DNA of 64,000 nt. Origin: Fimbriimonadaceae bacterium. GTDB taxonomy: Bacteria; Armatimonadota; Fimbriimonadia; Fimbriimonadales; Fimbriimonadaceae. The translations under genes and the position numbers were made by a program. Below are positions 1 through 8,643 of this stretch, in pieces. The notes beneath the pieces were generated by a model. That model was given only the letters and a program-made list of their open reading frames with translations, made no database searches and was not told the origin of the DNA. The DNA lies in NCBI GenBank assembly GCA_026129685.1, contig JAHCHO010000004.1, positions 1 to 64,000 on the forward strand. Reading direction: 5' to 3'. Each line of letters opens with the position of its first letter. Position 1 is the first letter of the stretch.

Positions 1-1693
1 CCAAATCGAGGCGAAGAAGCTTGGCGTCCCGCTCCCGCTTCTTGCGCTGGCCCTCGGGAGACGTGTCGTACCCGCTGTGCAAAACCAGCGCGGCGCATCG
101 TGCCACCTTGCCGCCCGAAGCTCGAAGCGCCGGGAGAATCTGCTCGTGAATGCGACCCTCGAAGGCCAGGCCCGGCAGGTTTCGAAACAACTTGACGTGG
201 TCCACGCGCGTTCCCGCTCCCGGGGCGTCGTCCAAGAACTGCACGGGCACCACGAACCCGACGACGTCCCTTGGAGCGCTCCGAGCGCTCTCGCGAACGG
301 CCGTGCCCGATTCGGTCGGCAACGTGTCGTCGGCGTCCATCCAGAAGATCCAGTCCCCCGTCGCGTGGCGAAGGGACTCGTTCCGCGCCTCCGAGAAACT
401 GTCGGTCCAAGGGAACTCGAAGAGGCGCGCTCCGTAACGCCTGGCGATGTCTCTCGTTCCGTCCGTGGAACCGGTGTCGACGACGACGATCTCGTCGAAC
501 CACGGTTTGGCGCTGGCCAGGCAGTCGGCGAGCACCCTTTCCTCGTCCTTCACGATCATGCACAGCGATATCCGGGGCCGCTTCCTCTCTCCCTCCGACG
601 CCAGGAGGCTGTCGATTCGCTCCGCGTACCGTTCCGCGACGGATCGCCAGTCCCGCCCCTTGACCGACTCCGCCGCCCGAAGGCCCGCGTCCGCCGTTCG
701 CTTTCTGTTCGCGAAGGCCTCGCGCATGACGCGCCGGAGATCGTCCGGGTTGGGCTCCAACCAGCCTTGCGGGACGGCCGATTCGAGGCCCGCCAACTGC
801 GGAATTCGTGAGCGGACGCTCGCGATCTTCCATCCCCCGCCATCGAGCAAAAAGTCGTCCGTCGGACCGCCGTAGGTCGCGATCACCGGCAAACCGCAGG
901 CCATCGCTTCGAGCGCCGGAAGGCAGAATCCTTCGGCCCGGTACGGCTGCACGAGGCAATCGCACGAGCGGAACAACTCGGCCAGCCGAACCGGCGGCAG
1001 GTCTTCGGTCAGATGCTCGACGCGGGGTCCGTCCGAGGAGACGCAGAGTTCCTTCAGGCGCTCGCGCACGTCGCTGAACCGGTACACGTGGGCGACTCCC
1101 GTGTCCTTCACGATCAGTCGCACCGGCTCGTCGGGCGCGAACTCCGTCCGGTACGCCTCCAGCAGCAGATCGAGGCCCTTTCGCTCGATCGCGCCCCCGA
1201 CGTACAGGAATCGGAACTCCCCGGACGCGCGGCGCTCGTCGGAAGGGCGGAAAACCTCGGAGTCGAAACCCAACGGCAGAGCCGCCACTTTGCTGGGATC
1301 GTAGCCGTTCGTCACGTAGACGTTGCGCGTGAAAGCGGAGTTGGTCCACACCTCCTCCGCGCGGTCGCGCAGAAGCGGCCCCCAGACGTCGGGAACGCCG
1401 AAGTACTCCCACGGTTGCATCGCGACGAGCCTCCCCTTCCACGGAGCCCCGTTCGGGGGGAACGCGTGCCGTATCAGCAGATCGGGCGCGCGCTTGTTCC
1501 GCTCCATCCGCGACAGTTCGGACCCGTGGGGGAACGATTCGCGGTCGATCTCCGGGGGATCGTAGGCGATAACCCGAACGTCGAAGCGGGTGGAAAGCGC
1601 GAACGCGAGTTCTCTGTTCACGTGCGCGAGCGAGTGCCAGACGAAAAACTCGCCCTCGATGCCGATCGTCGGTCTTTTGCCCTTTCTAGCCAA
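1..1693 (-). CDS. Glycosyltransferase GT4-GT2 fusion (3' end beyond window)
   Basis: Transfers sugars from nucleotide-sugar donors in polysaccharide or glycan assembly. I translated the minus strand directly: 564 codons are visible and the reading frame runs off base 1. Residues about 1-360 form a GT4 (GT-B) domain with the segment FRFLYVGGAIERKGLDLLLE and the retaining-enzyme motif AEGFCLPALEAMACGLPV. From about residue 375 a GT2 (GT-A) domain follows, with ISLCMIVKDEERVL, VVVDTGSTDGT and the metal-binding DADD near residue 450. The start is TTG at 1693, directly after the TGA of the upstream gene, with GGGAG six bases before it; the nearby ATG in another frame hits a stop after two codons. 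Acceptor and product cannot be predicted. The domain calls are secure. Confidence 0.88.
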   Translation of the reverse strand, partial: MARKGKRPTIGIEGEFFVWHSLAHVNRELAFALSTRFDVRVIAYDPPEIDRESFPHGSELSRMERNKRAPDLLIRHAFPPNGAPWKGRLVAMQPWEYFGVPDVWGPLLRDRAEEVWTNSAFTRNVYVTNGYDPSKVAALPLGFDSEVFRPSDERRASGEFRFLYVGGAIERKGLDLLLEAYRTEFAPDEPVRLIVKDTGVAHVYRFSDVRERLKELCVSSDGPRVEHLTEDLPPVRLAELFRSCDCLVQPYRAEGFCLPALEAMACGLPVIATYGGPTDDFLLDGGGWKIASVRSRIPQLAGLESAVPQGWLEPNPDDLRRVMREAFANRKRTADAGLRAAESVKGRDWRSVAERYAERIDSLLASEGERKRPRISLCMIVKDEERVLADCLASAKPWFDEIVVVDTGSTDGTRDIARRYGARLFEFPWTDSFSEARNESLRHATGDWIFWMDADDTLPTESGTAVRESARSAPRDVVGFVVPVQFLDDAPGAGTRVDHVKLFRNLPGLAFEGRIHEQILPALRASGGKVARCAALVLHSGYDTSPEGQRKKRERDAKLLRLDL

Positions 1694-3802
1694 TCATCGC
1701 TCCCGATGCCCCAGGACGGCTCGATACGCTCGGGCGGTCTCCGCCGCCGCTCGTTCCCACGTGAAAGCCGCCGCCGTTCGCTCGAGCCCCGCGCGGGCTT
1801 CGTCGTCCAAGGGGTTCGACATCGTCTCCAAAGTCTCCTTCCGAATCGCGTCCAAATCGAGCGGATTCGCGTAACGCGCGCTATCTCCGAAGTACTCGCG
1901 CTCCGCCGCCCGGTCGCCGCAAACGAGCGGGCAACCGCAGGCCAGCGCTTCGAGGTTCGCCAGACCCGGCGTTTCCCCGAATCCGACGAGGCAGTGCGCG
2001 CTCGCCCGCTTCATCGCGGTTCGCACGCCCCCGACGGAGCGCGGACCCAGGAATCGCACGCTCGGATCGGACCACTCCCGGCAGAGCCTGGCGTACGCCG
2101 GGTACCGCTCCTCTCCGATCAGGACGAGGGCCGTTCCGGTCCCCTTGAGCGCCAGGATCAGGCCGAGTTGATTCTTGTTGGGTTCCACTCGCCCGACGCA
2201 CAGGACGAACGGGCTCTGCGGCAGATCGGCGAGAACGCCCTCGTCGTCGGGAGTCGGGGTCGAGTCCACGGCGTTGTGGACGACGAACACGCTCGCCCCG
2301 CTCGACCTCGCGCTTCGCTCAAGAGCCTCCGCCTCGATCGCCGCGTTGGGCAGGATGGCCGCTGCTCCCTCGACGAGTCTTCGCGCCTCCTCCGACAGAG
2401 TTTCGACGAACAGGCCGTCCTCGCGCATCGCCGCCGCCTCCCGGCGCAGGGTTCGCCAGCCGGAGAACGCCTCCGACAACGTTCGAGAGTGCTCGGCGAT
2501 CGCCATGCAGCGCGGCGCGACGTGGCGAAGCTCGGCACGGTCCCAGTAAACGGGCGAGAGCGCGTACGGCCTGCCGCTCTCGGCGAGCGACGCCGCTCGA
2601 CCCTCGTGGTGGAGGGAGAAGACGTGCGCCAGATCCGCGCCCGCAAACGACTCCGGGGTAGCGCCTTCTCCCACCGCGAGATCGGCGATTATGCCGTGCG
2701 CCCGCAGAGCGCGCAGCGTCCGAACCAACTGGACCTCGCCGCCGCCGAGCGTGTCCATCGCCCGGTCGTGGGCGAGAAAGAGCGCGCGGGGTCCGCACGG
2801 TTCGACGACCTCCGGGAAGTCAACGCACCACAGCCGGTCCCCGACCTCGGCGACGAGCGTCGAGTCGGGCCGGCGACGGGCGTCTCGCTCGGCGGGAACG
2901 ATCGTGCAGCAGCGCGCCTGTTCGCGAAGCCAAGGCGCCCAGGAAGGTTCCGAAGAACGCCGTCCGCTCGACGCGAGGCTCGCCTCTCTGAGAAACGCCT
3001 CGGCGGACGGAGGAATCACGGCTCGGTCCGGTGCCGTCTCCGAGAGTTTGAGGTCGGTCGCAAGTTCGTAGAGGGCGCTGCCGACGCTGAGCAGCCACCC
3101 GGCAAGGCCGTCCCGTTTGCCCTCCGTCTCGTCGTAGAACCAGCCCAGTGTGGACCCGAATCTCCGCGCCAGACTCGGCCACCCGAGCTCCCGCTCCCCG
3201 GCGACCTCCTTTCGGGTTTCGAGGCTCGTGTACCGGTTCAGCTTTTCCAGATAGTGGGAGAGATCCCGGTGCGACTCGTGAACGATCGCCTCGTCGTCGT
3301 TTCTGGGAAGGACCTTCTCGATCCTCCCGGCAATGCGGCAGGGCTCGTGGACGCCGCCCGGGAAGTGAAACCGCTCCCGGCGAACGAGAGCGGGCGACTT
3401 GTGGCTCGGCCACCAGTTCCCCGCGTGACGGATCCAGCGTCCGAAGCTGACCGTTTTGTACGGAAGGCTGAAGGCGGCGACGTCCTCCGGAGCGCTCTCC
3501 AAGAGTTCCTCGATGCGCTGGATCGCCCGCGGGGTCAGTCGCTCGTCGGCGTCGAGGAACAGAATCCAGGGCGTCTCCGCGTACCGGCTCGCCAGGTTGC
3601 GGGCGCGATCGAACTCCTCGACGAACGGGACCTCGACGACCCTCGCCCCGAGCGACTCCGCGATGGCGACCGTGTCGTCGGTGGACCCCATGGAGAGCAC
3701 CAAGACGTCGAGACCTTCGGCGGAGCCGAGGCAAGCGGCGATCCGCGCCGCCTCGTTGCGCGCGAGAACCACGACCGTGCAGGACATAGGAGTTCCGTTC
3801 AT
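1694..3802 (-). CDS. Glycosyltransferase GT2-GT4 fusion
   Basis: A 702-residue two-domain glycosyltransferase. The GT2 domain opens at residue 7 (SCTVVVLARNEAARI) and carries the DADER metal/nucleotide motif at 84-88, in the style of WaaE/KdtX-like enzymes. The C-terminal ~350 residues are a GT4 domain with VLCVGRVEPNKNQLGL and an E-x7-E type motif in GFGETPGLANLEALACGCP. It is first in a two-gene operon: its TGA abuts the TTG start of the next gene, whose domain order is reversed (GT4 then GT2). Both probably act on the same glycan (inference from linkage). No signal peptide or membrane segment is visible, so a cytoplasmic or membrane-face location is expected. Confidence 0.88.
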   Translation of the reverse strand: MNGTPMSCTVVVLARNEAARIAACLGSAEGLDVLVLSMGSTDDTVAIAESLGARVVEVPFVEEFDRARNLASRYAETPWILFLDADERLTPRAIQRIEELLESAPEDVAAFSLPYKTVSFGRWIRHAGNWWPSHKSPALVRRERFHFPGGVHEPCRIAGRIEKVLPRNDDEAIVHESHRDLSHYLEKLNRYTSLETRKEVAGERELGWPSLARRFGSTLGWFYDETEGKRDGLAGWLLSVGSALYELATDLKLSETAPDRAVIPPSAEAFLREASLASSGRRSSEPSWAPWLREQARCCTIVPAERDARRRPDSTLVAEVGDRLWCVDFPEVVEPCGPRALFLAHDRAMDTLGGGEVQLVRTLRALRAHGIIADLAVGEGATPESFAGADLAHVFSLHHEGRAASLAESGRPYALSPVYWDRAELRHVAPRCMAIAEHSRTLSEAFSGWRTLRREAAAMREDGLFVETLSEEARRLVEGAAAILPNAAIEAEALERSARSSGASVFVVHNAVDSTPTPDDEGVLADLPQSPFVLCVGRVEPNKNQLGLILALKGTGTALVLIGEERYPAYARLCREWSDPSVRFLGPRSVGGVRTAMKRASAHCLVGFGETPGLANLEALACGCPLVCGDRAAEREYFGDSARYANPLDLDAIRKETLETMSNPLDDEARAGLERTAAAFTWERAAAETARAYRAVLGHRER

Positions 3803-3989
3803 GATTTCTCGTGGTTAGGTCGGCCTCTCCACCTCACACCAGGGCACACGCCCATCGGTTTGTCGTATCCCAAACCCGACCTATAGGACCGGGACCGCTC
3901 GCTCGACGCCGGCTGTCCGCAATGACGACCACAAGCAGCGCTTCAAAACTCACCAAGGTCCTTGTCCGCGATTCGGCGCATGTCGTCTC

Positions 3990-4556
3990 TTAGCCCCTCT
4001 CGGCACGAGATGGCCGCGCGCCTCGAGATCTTTCAGCCGCAAATCCTCGGTCCGTGAACTCGCGATCAAGGAAGTAACCCGCTATATGGGACCGACCTGC
4101 CAAGCCTACTAGGGGGTAGGCCACCAGCATCTTTGGGGCGAACTCGTTCGTCATTTTGGGCACATGGTCCTCAAAGCCGAAACTCAGAATGCTTACGAGG
4201 TAGACGGCTCGGTCATCAACGGCGTTCCACTCGAACGCGCTTCGCGCGATTCTGACGGCAACGCGCGGATACTTCGCTAGATGCTCGATACAGACCGTGT
4301 TGAGGAAAGCCTGATCGGGATCGTCGCTGAGCGCATAATGGTATGCTGCCGCCATGATCTCCCTGGCTTCGTCATACGTGGGTTCCCATTCCGCCAGTAC
4401 GGCGCGAACCGTCGCCCTATCGCTGCTGTAGAGCCGCGCCAGCCGACTATCGCTCCGACCGGTCGTTCCGCACCCGGCCAACAGGAGCAGGGCAACCATG
4501 GGCATTCGTGACAAACTAGGCCGGAAGACACGTGTATGGAGATTCGTCACCGGCAT
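3990..4556 (-). CDS. Orphan lipoprotein, candidate RHS immunity gene
   Basis: About 188 residues of unknown family. The N-terminus has a lipoprotein signal: hydrophobic VALLLLAG followed by Cys, a lipobox (LAGC). The start is unusual. The ATG at 4556 lies inside a remnant of the RHS junction repeat, and the first residues MPVTN are the same as the start of the RHS tips before the sequence switches to the signal peptide. The later ATG at 4505 leaves almost no n-region, so the repeat-derived ATG is preferred; a TTG at 4514 is also possible. By position it is the last member of the RHS tip/lipoprotein array but has no tip of its own, which suggests its toxin was deleted. Function as immunity is inference. 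Confidence 0.6.
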   Translation of the reverse strand: MPVTNLHTRVFRPSLSRMPMVALLLLAGCGTTGRSDSRLARLYSSDRATVRAVLAEWEPTYDEAREIMAAAYHYALSDDPDQAFLNTVCIEHLAKYPRVAVRIARSAFEWNAVDDRAVYLVSILSFGFEDHVPKMTNEFAPKMLVAYPLVGLAGRSHIAGYFLDREFTDRGFAAERSRGARPSRAERG

Positions 4557-4650
4557 GTCGTCAACTCCGTCCCTGCAGGTAGTCGCCGGAGCCAGCCCAT
4601 ATGAGCGAGGAGTCCCAAACCAGCGTCGTCCTCGTCGCGCAGATCTCCTA
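4545..4650 (-). repeat. Solo remnant of the RHS core/tip junction repeat
   Basis: About 105 bases resemble the end of the RHS core (the stretch encoding RTTLIWDGGDYLQGRS, the TGA and the MPVTN start), but the rest of the repeat is absent. It ends directly in a lipoprotein gene. This is what a deletion or recombination between repeat copies would leave. Confidence 0.7.
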
Positions 4651-4674
4651 GCTGGTTGAGGCTGCGTCCACTCC

Positions 4675-5325
4675 TCAAGGGTACAGGCCTCCGTCAAGTT
4701 CGCGCATGGCGGCAAGAAGCGACGGCTTCAGACGGCGCTTCACTCCCTCCGGGATGTCCGTTCGATAGACGCTGCGCAGATACCACGCGACCTGAAGATC
4801 CACCCGATGAGTCGCCCCTTGTATCGCCAGGGCCTCCTCGACTATCGCGTCCGTCGTGGCATCGTTGTCGACGACGTACGTGCGGATCGCCCAGCCGCTC
4901 ATCCCGGGGTCCCGACAGAGCTTCAGGAAGCGCTTGAGGTACCCGACGTCGGCGCGCCCCACTTTACCCACGGCGATGCTGATGTGAATCCAGCTCACGC
5001 TCCTTTCGCCGGGTGGAACTATCGAACAGCCCAGAGCTGCCTCGAACAACAGGTTGCGGACCGGCGGCGCGTCGTACTCACTGAACGCCGCTCGGCGGCC
5101 AGGGTCTTCCGGTATGGCGCCGGGATCGTAGGCGTACAGCAGGTCGTTGGCCCAGTTCAACTTCCACCGGTCGCTGTAGAGTGGCGCCCCCAACGGCCCG
5201 TGCTGACCTGGCCCATCCCAATCTGGGTAGGCGAAGTGCGCCTCCTGCTGGACGGTCCCGCGGCATGAGATGACCGAGGCGGCGATCAACACCGAGATGA
5301 ACAGCACCGAGCGAAAGCGTCTCAT
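4675..5325 (-). CDS. Lipoprotein, candidate immunity for RHS tip 4
   Basis: A protein of about 216 residues with a classic lipoprotein signal: MRRFRSVLFISVLIAASVIS then Cys (lipobox VISC). The chosen ATG at 5325 puts two Arg residues before the hydrophobic core; the open frame continues upstream to 5445 but that part overlaps the tip gene and reads like extra-frame sequence. It lies 22 bases downstream of the RHS tip stop, in the same direction. The mature part is rich in Trp, Tyr and Arg and contains the segment RVDLQVAWYLRSVYRTDIP; I do not recognise a family. Toxin-immunity order in RHS and CDI systems (toxin first, immunity immediately after) supports an immunity role, but that is inference. 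Confidence 0.65.
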   Translation of the reverse strand: MRRFRSVLFISVLIAASVISCRGTVQQEAHFAYPDWDGPGQHGPLGAPLYSDRWKLNWANDLLYAYDPGAIPEDPGRRAAFSEYDAPPVRNLLFEAALGCSIVPPGERSVSWIHISIAVGKVGRADVGYLKRFLKLCRDPGMSGWAIRTYVVDNDATTDAIVEEALAIQGATHRVDLQVAWYLRSVYRTDIPEGVKRRLKPSLLAAMRELDGGLYP

Positions 5326-5347
5326 ATTGGTTACCGTACCACTGACG

Positions 5348-6355
5348 CTAACGATCCGGCGGATTCTTACCACAAAGATCTTCGTTCCATCCAGGACTCC
5401 TGATCGGCTTGCCCTCTGGAACCACGAGCCTCTTGTTCGGGCCACTGCAACACCGGTACGTTTCGCTGAAGGCCATTACGCCCTGCCAGTGGTTCTTGGC
5501 GAGTTTTGGCGACTTGCAGTCCGCGGTCCATTGTGTCTCTAGCCCTCTGCGCGCGGGCCTGCGCTTACATGAATCCTGCAACGACAGATACATCTGCTTG
5601 CCTAGCTCAACCACCGATCCCAGCACGGGAAACTCGCCCGCAATCGACTGCGCAATGGCTAACCAGTCGAATCCCGCTCTGCAAGTAGTCGTCTCACTGT
5701 AGATGCACTCCGAATCCAGCCAAGCTCGCCCGCCACTGCGCGGCGTGTGGGTTATCTTGATGTAGCCCGTACTTCGGCCACTGCAAGACCCGCCTTCCGT
5801 CTGACATCCAGTGCGACAAAGGGGAGCGGGGCCTTTGATGTACTCAGTGTAACACCATTGTGGGCACAACACCCATTGGGCGGTAGGGCCGAGGTGCCTG
5901 ATCGCGGCCAGACTGAAACAAACCGTACGTTCATGGATGATCTTGCACGTGCAATTCGTGTCGATGCCAAGCATCCCGCCGGGATCAGTGTACCGTAAGG
6001 GATCAGCGAATGCGTAGCCGTATTGGACGGACCTTGGCCACAACGGGTCCACGCTCGTCCAGCCGGCCTGCATACTCCCGTAGTGCCTGGCTCGGTTGTA
6101 CTGCTCGAAGTACGCCAGCCCCGTCGTTCGGCTGCCGGTGTCGCCGGTCCACAGGAACTTGGGATCGGGGGAGGAGCCCGTCTTGGCCAGGAGCCCGCCG
6201 TAGGGTTTGTAGCGATACGTGTTCAGAACGTTCTGGCTCTGATCCACGGTGGCGGTCACCGAGCCCAGGGCGTCCGTCAGGTAGTCCGTCCGAACCCCGT
6301 CGGTCGTCTCGCCGATCGTCCTTCCGTTCACGGTGTGGTAGTTCGTGGTGGGCAC
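5348..6355 (-). CDS. RHS tip 4: RHS end module with Cys-rich variable C-terminus
   Basis: A 335-residue protein. Residues 1-105 are the shared RHS end module (NYHTVNGRTIGETTDGVRT ... YKPYGGLLAKTG ... ARHYGSMQAGWTSVDPLWP), closed by the RHS border motif YTDPGGM. The remaining ~200 residues are unique and Cys-rich (about twenty Cys), with a hydrophobic stretch near IAGEFPVLGSVVEL. In RHS proteins this variable part is the toxin; the activity here is unknown. The start is GTG at 6355, 12 bases after the upstream gene's stop and preceded by an AGGA. This copy lacks the core-derived junction found in the others, so it is built to be translated on its own. Its partner is the lipoprotein at 4675-5325. 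Confidence 0.75.
   Translation of the reverse strand: MPTTNYHTVNGRTIGETTDGVRTDYLTDALGSVTATVDQSQNVLNTYRYKPYGGLLAKTGSSPDPKFLWTGDTGSRTTGLAYFEQYNRARHYGSMQAGWTSVDPLWPRSVQYGYAFADPLRYTDPGGMLGIDTNCTCKIIHERTVCFSLAAIRHLGPTAQWVLCPQWCYTEYIKGPAPLCRTGCQTEGGSCSGRSTGYIKITHTPRSGGRAWLDSECIYSETTTCRAGFDWLAIAQSIAGEFPVLGSVVELGKQMYLSLQDSCKRRPARRGLETQWTADCKSPKLAKNHWQGVMAFSETYRCCSGPNKRLVVPEGKPIRSPGWNEDLCGKNPPDR
6036..6345 (-). repeat. RHS tip-module direct repeat, copy 4
   Basis: About 310 bases nearly identical to the copies at 8123, 9849 and 11529, with scattered third-position changes. It encodes the shared RHS end module. Homology stops just inside the start codon at one end and at the variable toxin boundary at the other. 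Confidence 0.85.
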
Positions 6356-6367
6356 GTCGCTTAGTTC

Positions 6368-7498
6368 CTACTTGCGTTTGGCCGCTCCCGCTTGACTCTC
6401 CATCGCCAGCCGCAGGTCGTTCGGCAGAACCACTCGACAGCTCCTCAGAAACTCGGTCGCGGCCGCGGGCGAGTCTCCGAATCTGAGGAAAATCCGGACG
6501 ATCGCGTCGGGGTTTCGACCGATCTCCCCGGTACTCGCGCTCTCGCGATCGCGCCAGAGGACGAGGAGGGCCGCCGTTGCGGGAAGCAGGTCTTCCTTCG
6601 AGACGCGTTTCGAAGCGCCCGACTCACGGCAGGCAAGGTCTATCAGCCGAAACCCGAGGGTGTCGGCCGGTTCGGTCCGGAGCGCCGCCGTGCCCAATCG
6701 GACGGCCAGACGAGGGTCGCTGAACGCCAGGAGCTTCACGATCCTGTCTGGGTAGGGGTTTCCATCGCCGCTCTCGTCCAGCCGACGAAAGCTCGCGGCG
6801 GCGAACCACTGCTTCGCACGATGGTAGGTCAAGCCGTTCCTCCGAGAAACGACGAAGTCCTCAAACTCCCGTCCCTCCAGGCGAATGAGCGCGTCGAAAT
6901 CGGACTCGGACGAGTTCGCCCCACCGGCCAGTCGGTCAACGATCGCGAGGATGCGCCTTGCCGTTGGCCCGTCGCCGCGCTTGACGATGACGCCCACGTC
7001 CACGTCCAGGATGCGGTCCATCGCCACGTCCTTTGCCGGTGGGTCGGTGAGAACGACGAAGCTCCTGGCCTTGCGCAGGCCCCCGTTGTTCCGGCTGCGG
7101 TTCAGATTGGCGAAAGCGTCGTGACGGTCCGACGGCGCGGCGACAAGAAGGACGATCCGGTCCTTCCCGTTCGCCGCATAGATCAGTTCCAGCAACCAGG
7201 GGCTCGTCCCGAACTCACTGGCAACCGATGGAAACACGAGTTCGAAGTCCCGGAGTTCGGATCCCGCGACGGTCACCGGCAAGCGGAACCTGAATCTGAT
7301 GCCTCGTCGCTCAAGCGCCTGAAGGACCGCTTTGCGCACCTTCGGGCCGTCGCTCTTCGGAAGGACTTGGTTTGAGGGCTCACGAGTCTGGGCAGACGAG
7401 CCCTTCAGGCTCTGGCCAACGCGCGCGAACCCAATTCCGATAACGCTCAGCGCAATCGCCATCGGCATGCCGAACCGTGGGAGAGCCCTCGCCTTCAT
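6368..7498 (-). CDS. Membrane-anchored or exported protein, candidate immunity for RHS tip 3
   Basis: A 376-residue protein of no family I recognise. The open frame runs up to 7579, but the best start is ATG at 7498: it overlaps the tip 3 stop as ATGA, and a strong GGAGGAGGA Shine-Dalgarno lies just upstream, inside the codons for the Gly-rich tail of tip 3. The N-terminus (MKARALPRFGMPMAIALSVI) is a signal peptide or membrane anchor. The rest is soluble: one region around residues 90-200 (WLLELIYAANGKDRIVLLVA ... DRILDVDVGVIVKRG) looks alpha/beta, and a helical C-terminal part follows. Tight coupling to the tip gene suggests co-synthesis of toxin and antidote; this is inference. Confidence 0.7.
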   Translation of the reverse strand: MKARALPRFGMPMAIALSVIGIGFARVGQSLKGSSAQTREPSNQVLPKSDGPKVRKAVLQALERRGIRFRFRLPVTVAGSELRDFELVFPSVASEFGTSPWLLELIYAANGKDRIVLLVAAPSDRHDAFANLNRSRNNGGLRKARSFVVLTDPPAKDVAMDRILDVDVGVIVKRGDGPTARRILAIVDRLAGGANSSESDFDALIRLEGREFEDFVVSRRNGLTYHRAKQWFAAASFRRLDESGDGNPYPDRIVKLLAFSDPRLAVRLGTAALRTEPADTLGFRLIDLACRESGASKRVSKEDLLPATAALLVLWRDRESASTGEIGRNPDAIVRIFLRFGDSPAAATEFLRSCRVVLPNDLRLAMESQAGAAKRK

Positions 7499-8442
7499 CA
7501 CCAAGATCCTCCTCCACCCGTCGCGGGGCGGCAGTGCGGTAGGAGAGGATTGGAAATCGGCAGTTGGGACTTCACGCAACCTGGATTAGTGCAACCTTCC
7601 GCGCATAGGAGCGTCCCAGCCTTGGAGGCGAACCGGGTTTCCCAGTAATCGCCCCGGCCCACGCAGTCAGTGTAGTACGCGCGTTTGCCCAGGCCACTAC
7701 CTCCGACCTCTCTCCGGAACAGCCTCACAATATCTGCAACGAGGTACTTCGCCAGAATGTCTTTGAGAACACCGCTCAAAAAGCCCGAACCTGGGCATGA
7801 ACTCTTGGCGTCCCAATCTACGAAACCCTCACGCACTTCCCAGTCGTCGTATCCTTTGATGACGGTCTCCATTGAAATGTGTGTGTCGCAAGTGAAGACC
7901 ATGTCCGCTTTCGGGAAGCACCGGTCGCACTGGGCATCACCGTCACAGTAGGAGTACTTGCGGTGTATGACTACCGTTCTATCGTTCGTCTTCCTGTGAC
8001 TGCATGTGATGACCCACTTGTACATAATGTTCGCGCACCCTAGAGCAGGCACTCCGATGAGGCCGGACGCGTCGATGAACGACGTCGGGCTTGCCAACGA
8101 ATAGCTGTATGTGGAGGTCGTCGGCCACAACGGGTCCACGCTCGTCCAGCCGGCCTGCATACTCCCGTAGTGCCTGGCTCGGTTGTACTGCTCGAAGTAC
8201 GCCAGCCCCGTCGTCCGGCTGCCGGTGTCGCCGGTCCAGAGGAACTTGGGATCGGGGGAGGAGCCCGTCTTGGCCAGGAGCCCGCCGTAGGGTTTGTAGC
8301 GGTACGTGTTCAGCACGTTCTGGCTCTGGTCCACCGTGGCGGTCACCGAGCCCAGGGCGTCCGTCAGGTAGTCCGTCCGAACCCCGTCGGTCGTCTCGCC
8401 GATCGTCCTTCCGTTCACGGTGTGGTAGTTCGTCACCGGCAT
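7498..8442 (-). CDS. RHS tip 3: RHS end module with Cys-rich toxin-like C-terminus
   Basis: A 314-residue protein. Residues 1-105 are the shared RHS end module, followed by the border motif FIDASGL. The unique C-terminus (~180 residues) is Cys-rich with pairs such as CDGDAQCDRC and CAEGCTNPGC, and ends in a short Gly-rich tail. No catalytic signature is recognised. The ATG at 8442 is preceded by a longer piece of duplicated RHS core than at the other tips (to 8633), in which the reading frame is broken by stops, so the tip cannot be read as a fusion to that core fragment. The stop overlaps the start of the next gene as ATGA. Confidence 0.75.
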   Translation of the reverse strand: MPVTNYHTVNGRTIGETTDGVRTDYLTDALGSVTATVDQSQNVLNTYRYKPYGGLLAKTGSSPDPKFLWTGDTGSRTTGLAYFEQYNRARHYGSMQAGWTSVDPLWPTTSTYSYSLASPTSFIDASGLIGVPALGCANIMYKWVITCSHRKTNDRTVVIHRKYSYCDGDAQCDRCFPKADMVFTCDTHISMETVIKGYDDWEVREGFVDWDAKSSCPGSGFLSGVLKDILAKYLVADIVRLFRREVGGSGLGKRAYYTDCVGRGDYWETRFASKAGTLLCAEGCTNPGCVKSQLPISNPLLPHCRPATGGGGSW

Positions 8443-8633
8443 GTCGTCAGCTCCGCCCCTGCGGGTAGTCGCCGGAGCATGCCCTGAGGAACGAAGGGGG
8501 CCAGACCAGCGTCGTCCTCATCGTGCCGAGCTCCGAGCGCTTCTGGCCGTCCGTGTCTTACGCGTAGGTCGTGCGGGTCGCGCCATCGCGGTGCAGAGTC
8601 AGTCGGTTCTCCTTGTCGCACGTCATGGTCACC
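8123..8633 (-). repeat. RHS tip-module direct repeat, copy 3 (extended into core)
   Basis: The longest orphan copy, about 510 bases. Besides the ~330-base tip module it keeps ~190 bases of the YD core end (codons for VTMTYDKENRLTLHREGATR and what follows). Within it, a short stretch around 8477-8500 is not matched in the parent and the core frame is closed by a TAC to TAA type change. It shows that the duplication unit included part of the core. Confidence 0.8.
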
Positions 8634-8643
8634 TGCGGAGAAC

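Noticed and set aside
1013-3886. Long plus-strand open frame (957 codons) opposite the glycosyltransferase
   Set aside because: It is the antisense shadow of a clear GT2-GT4 gene in GC-rich DNA; its Arg/Pro-rich product has no domain.
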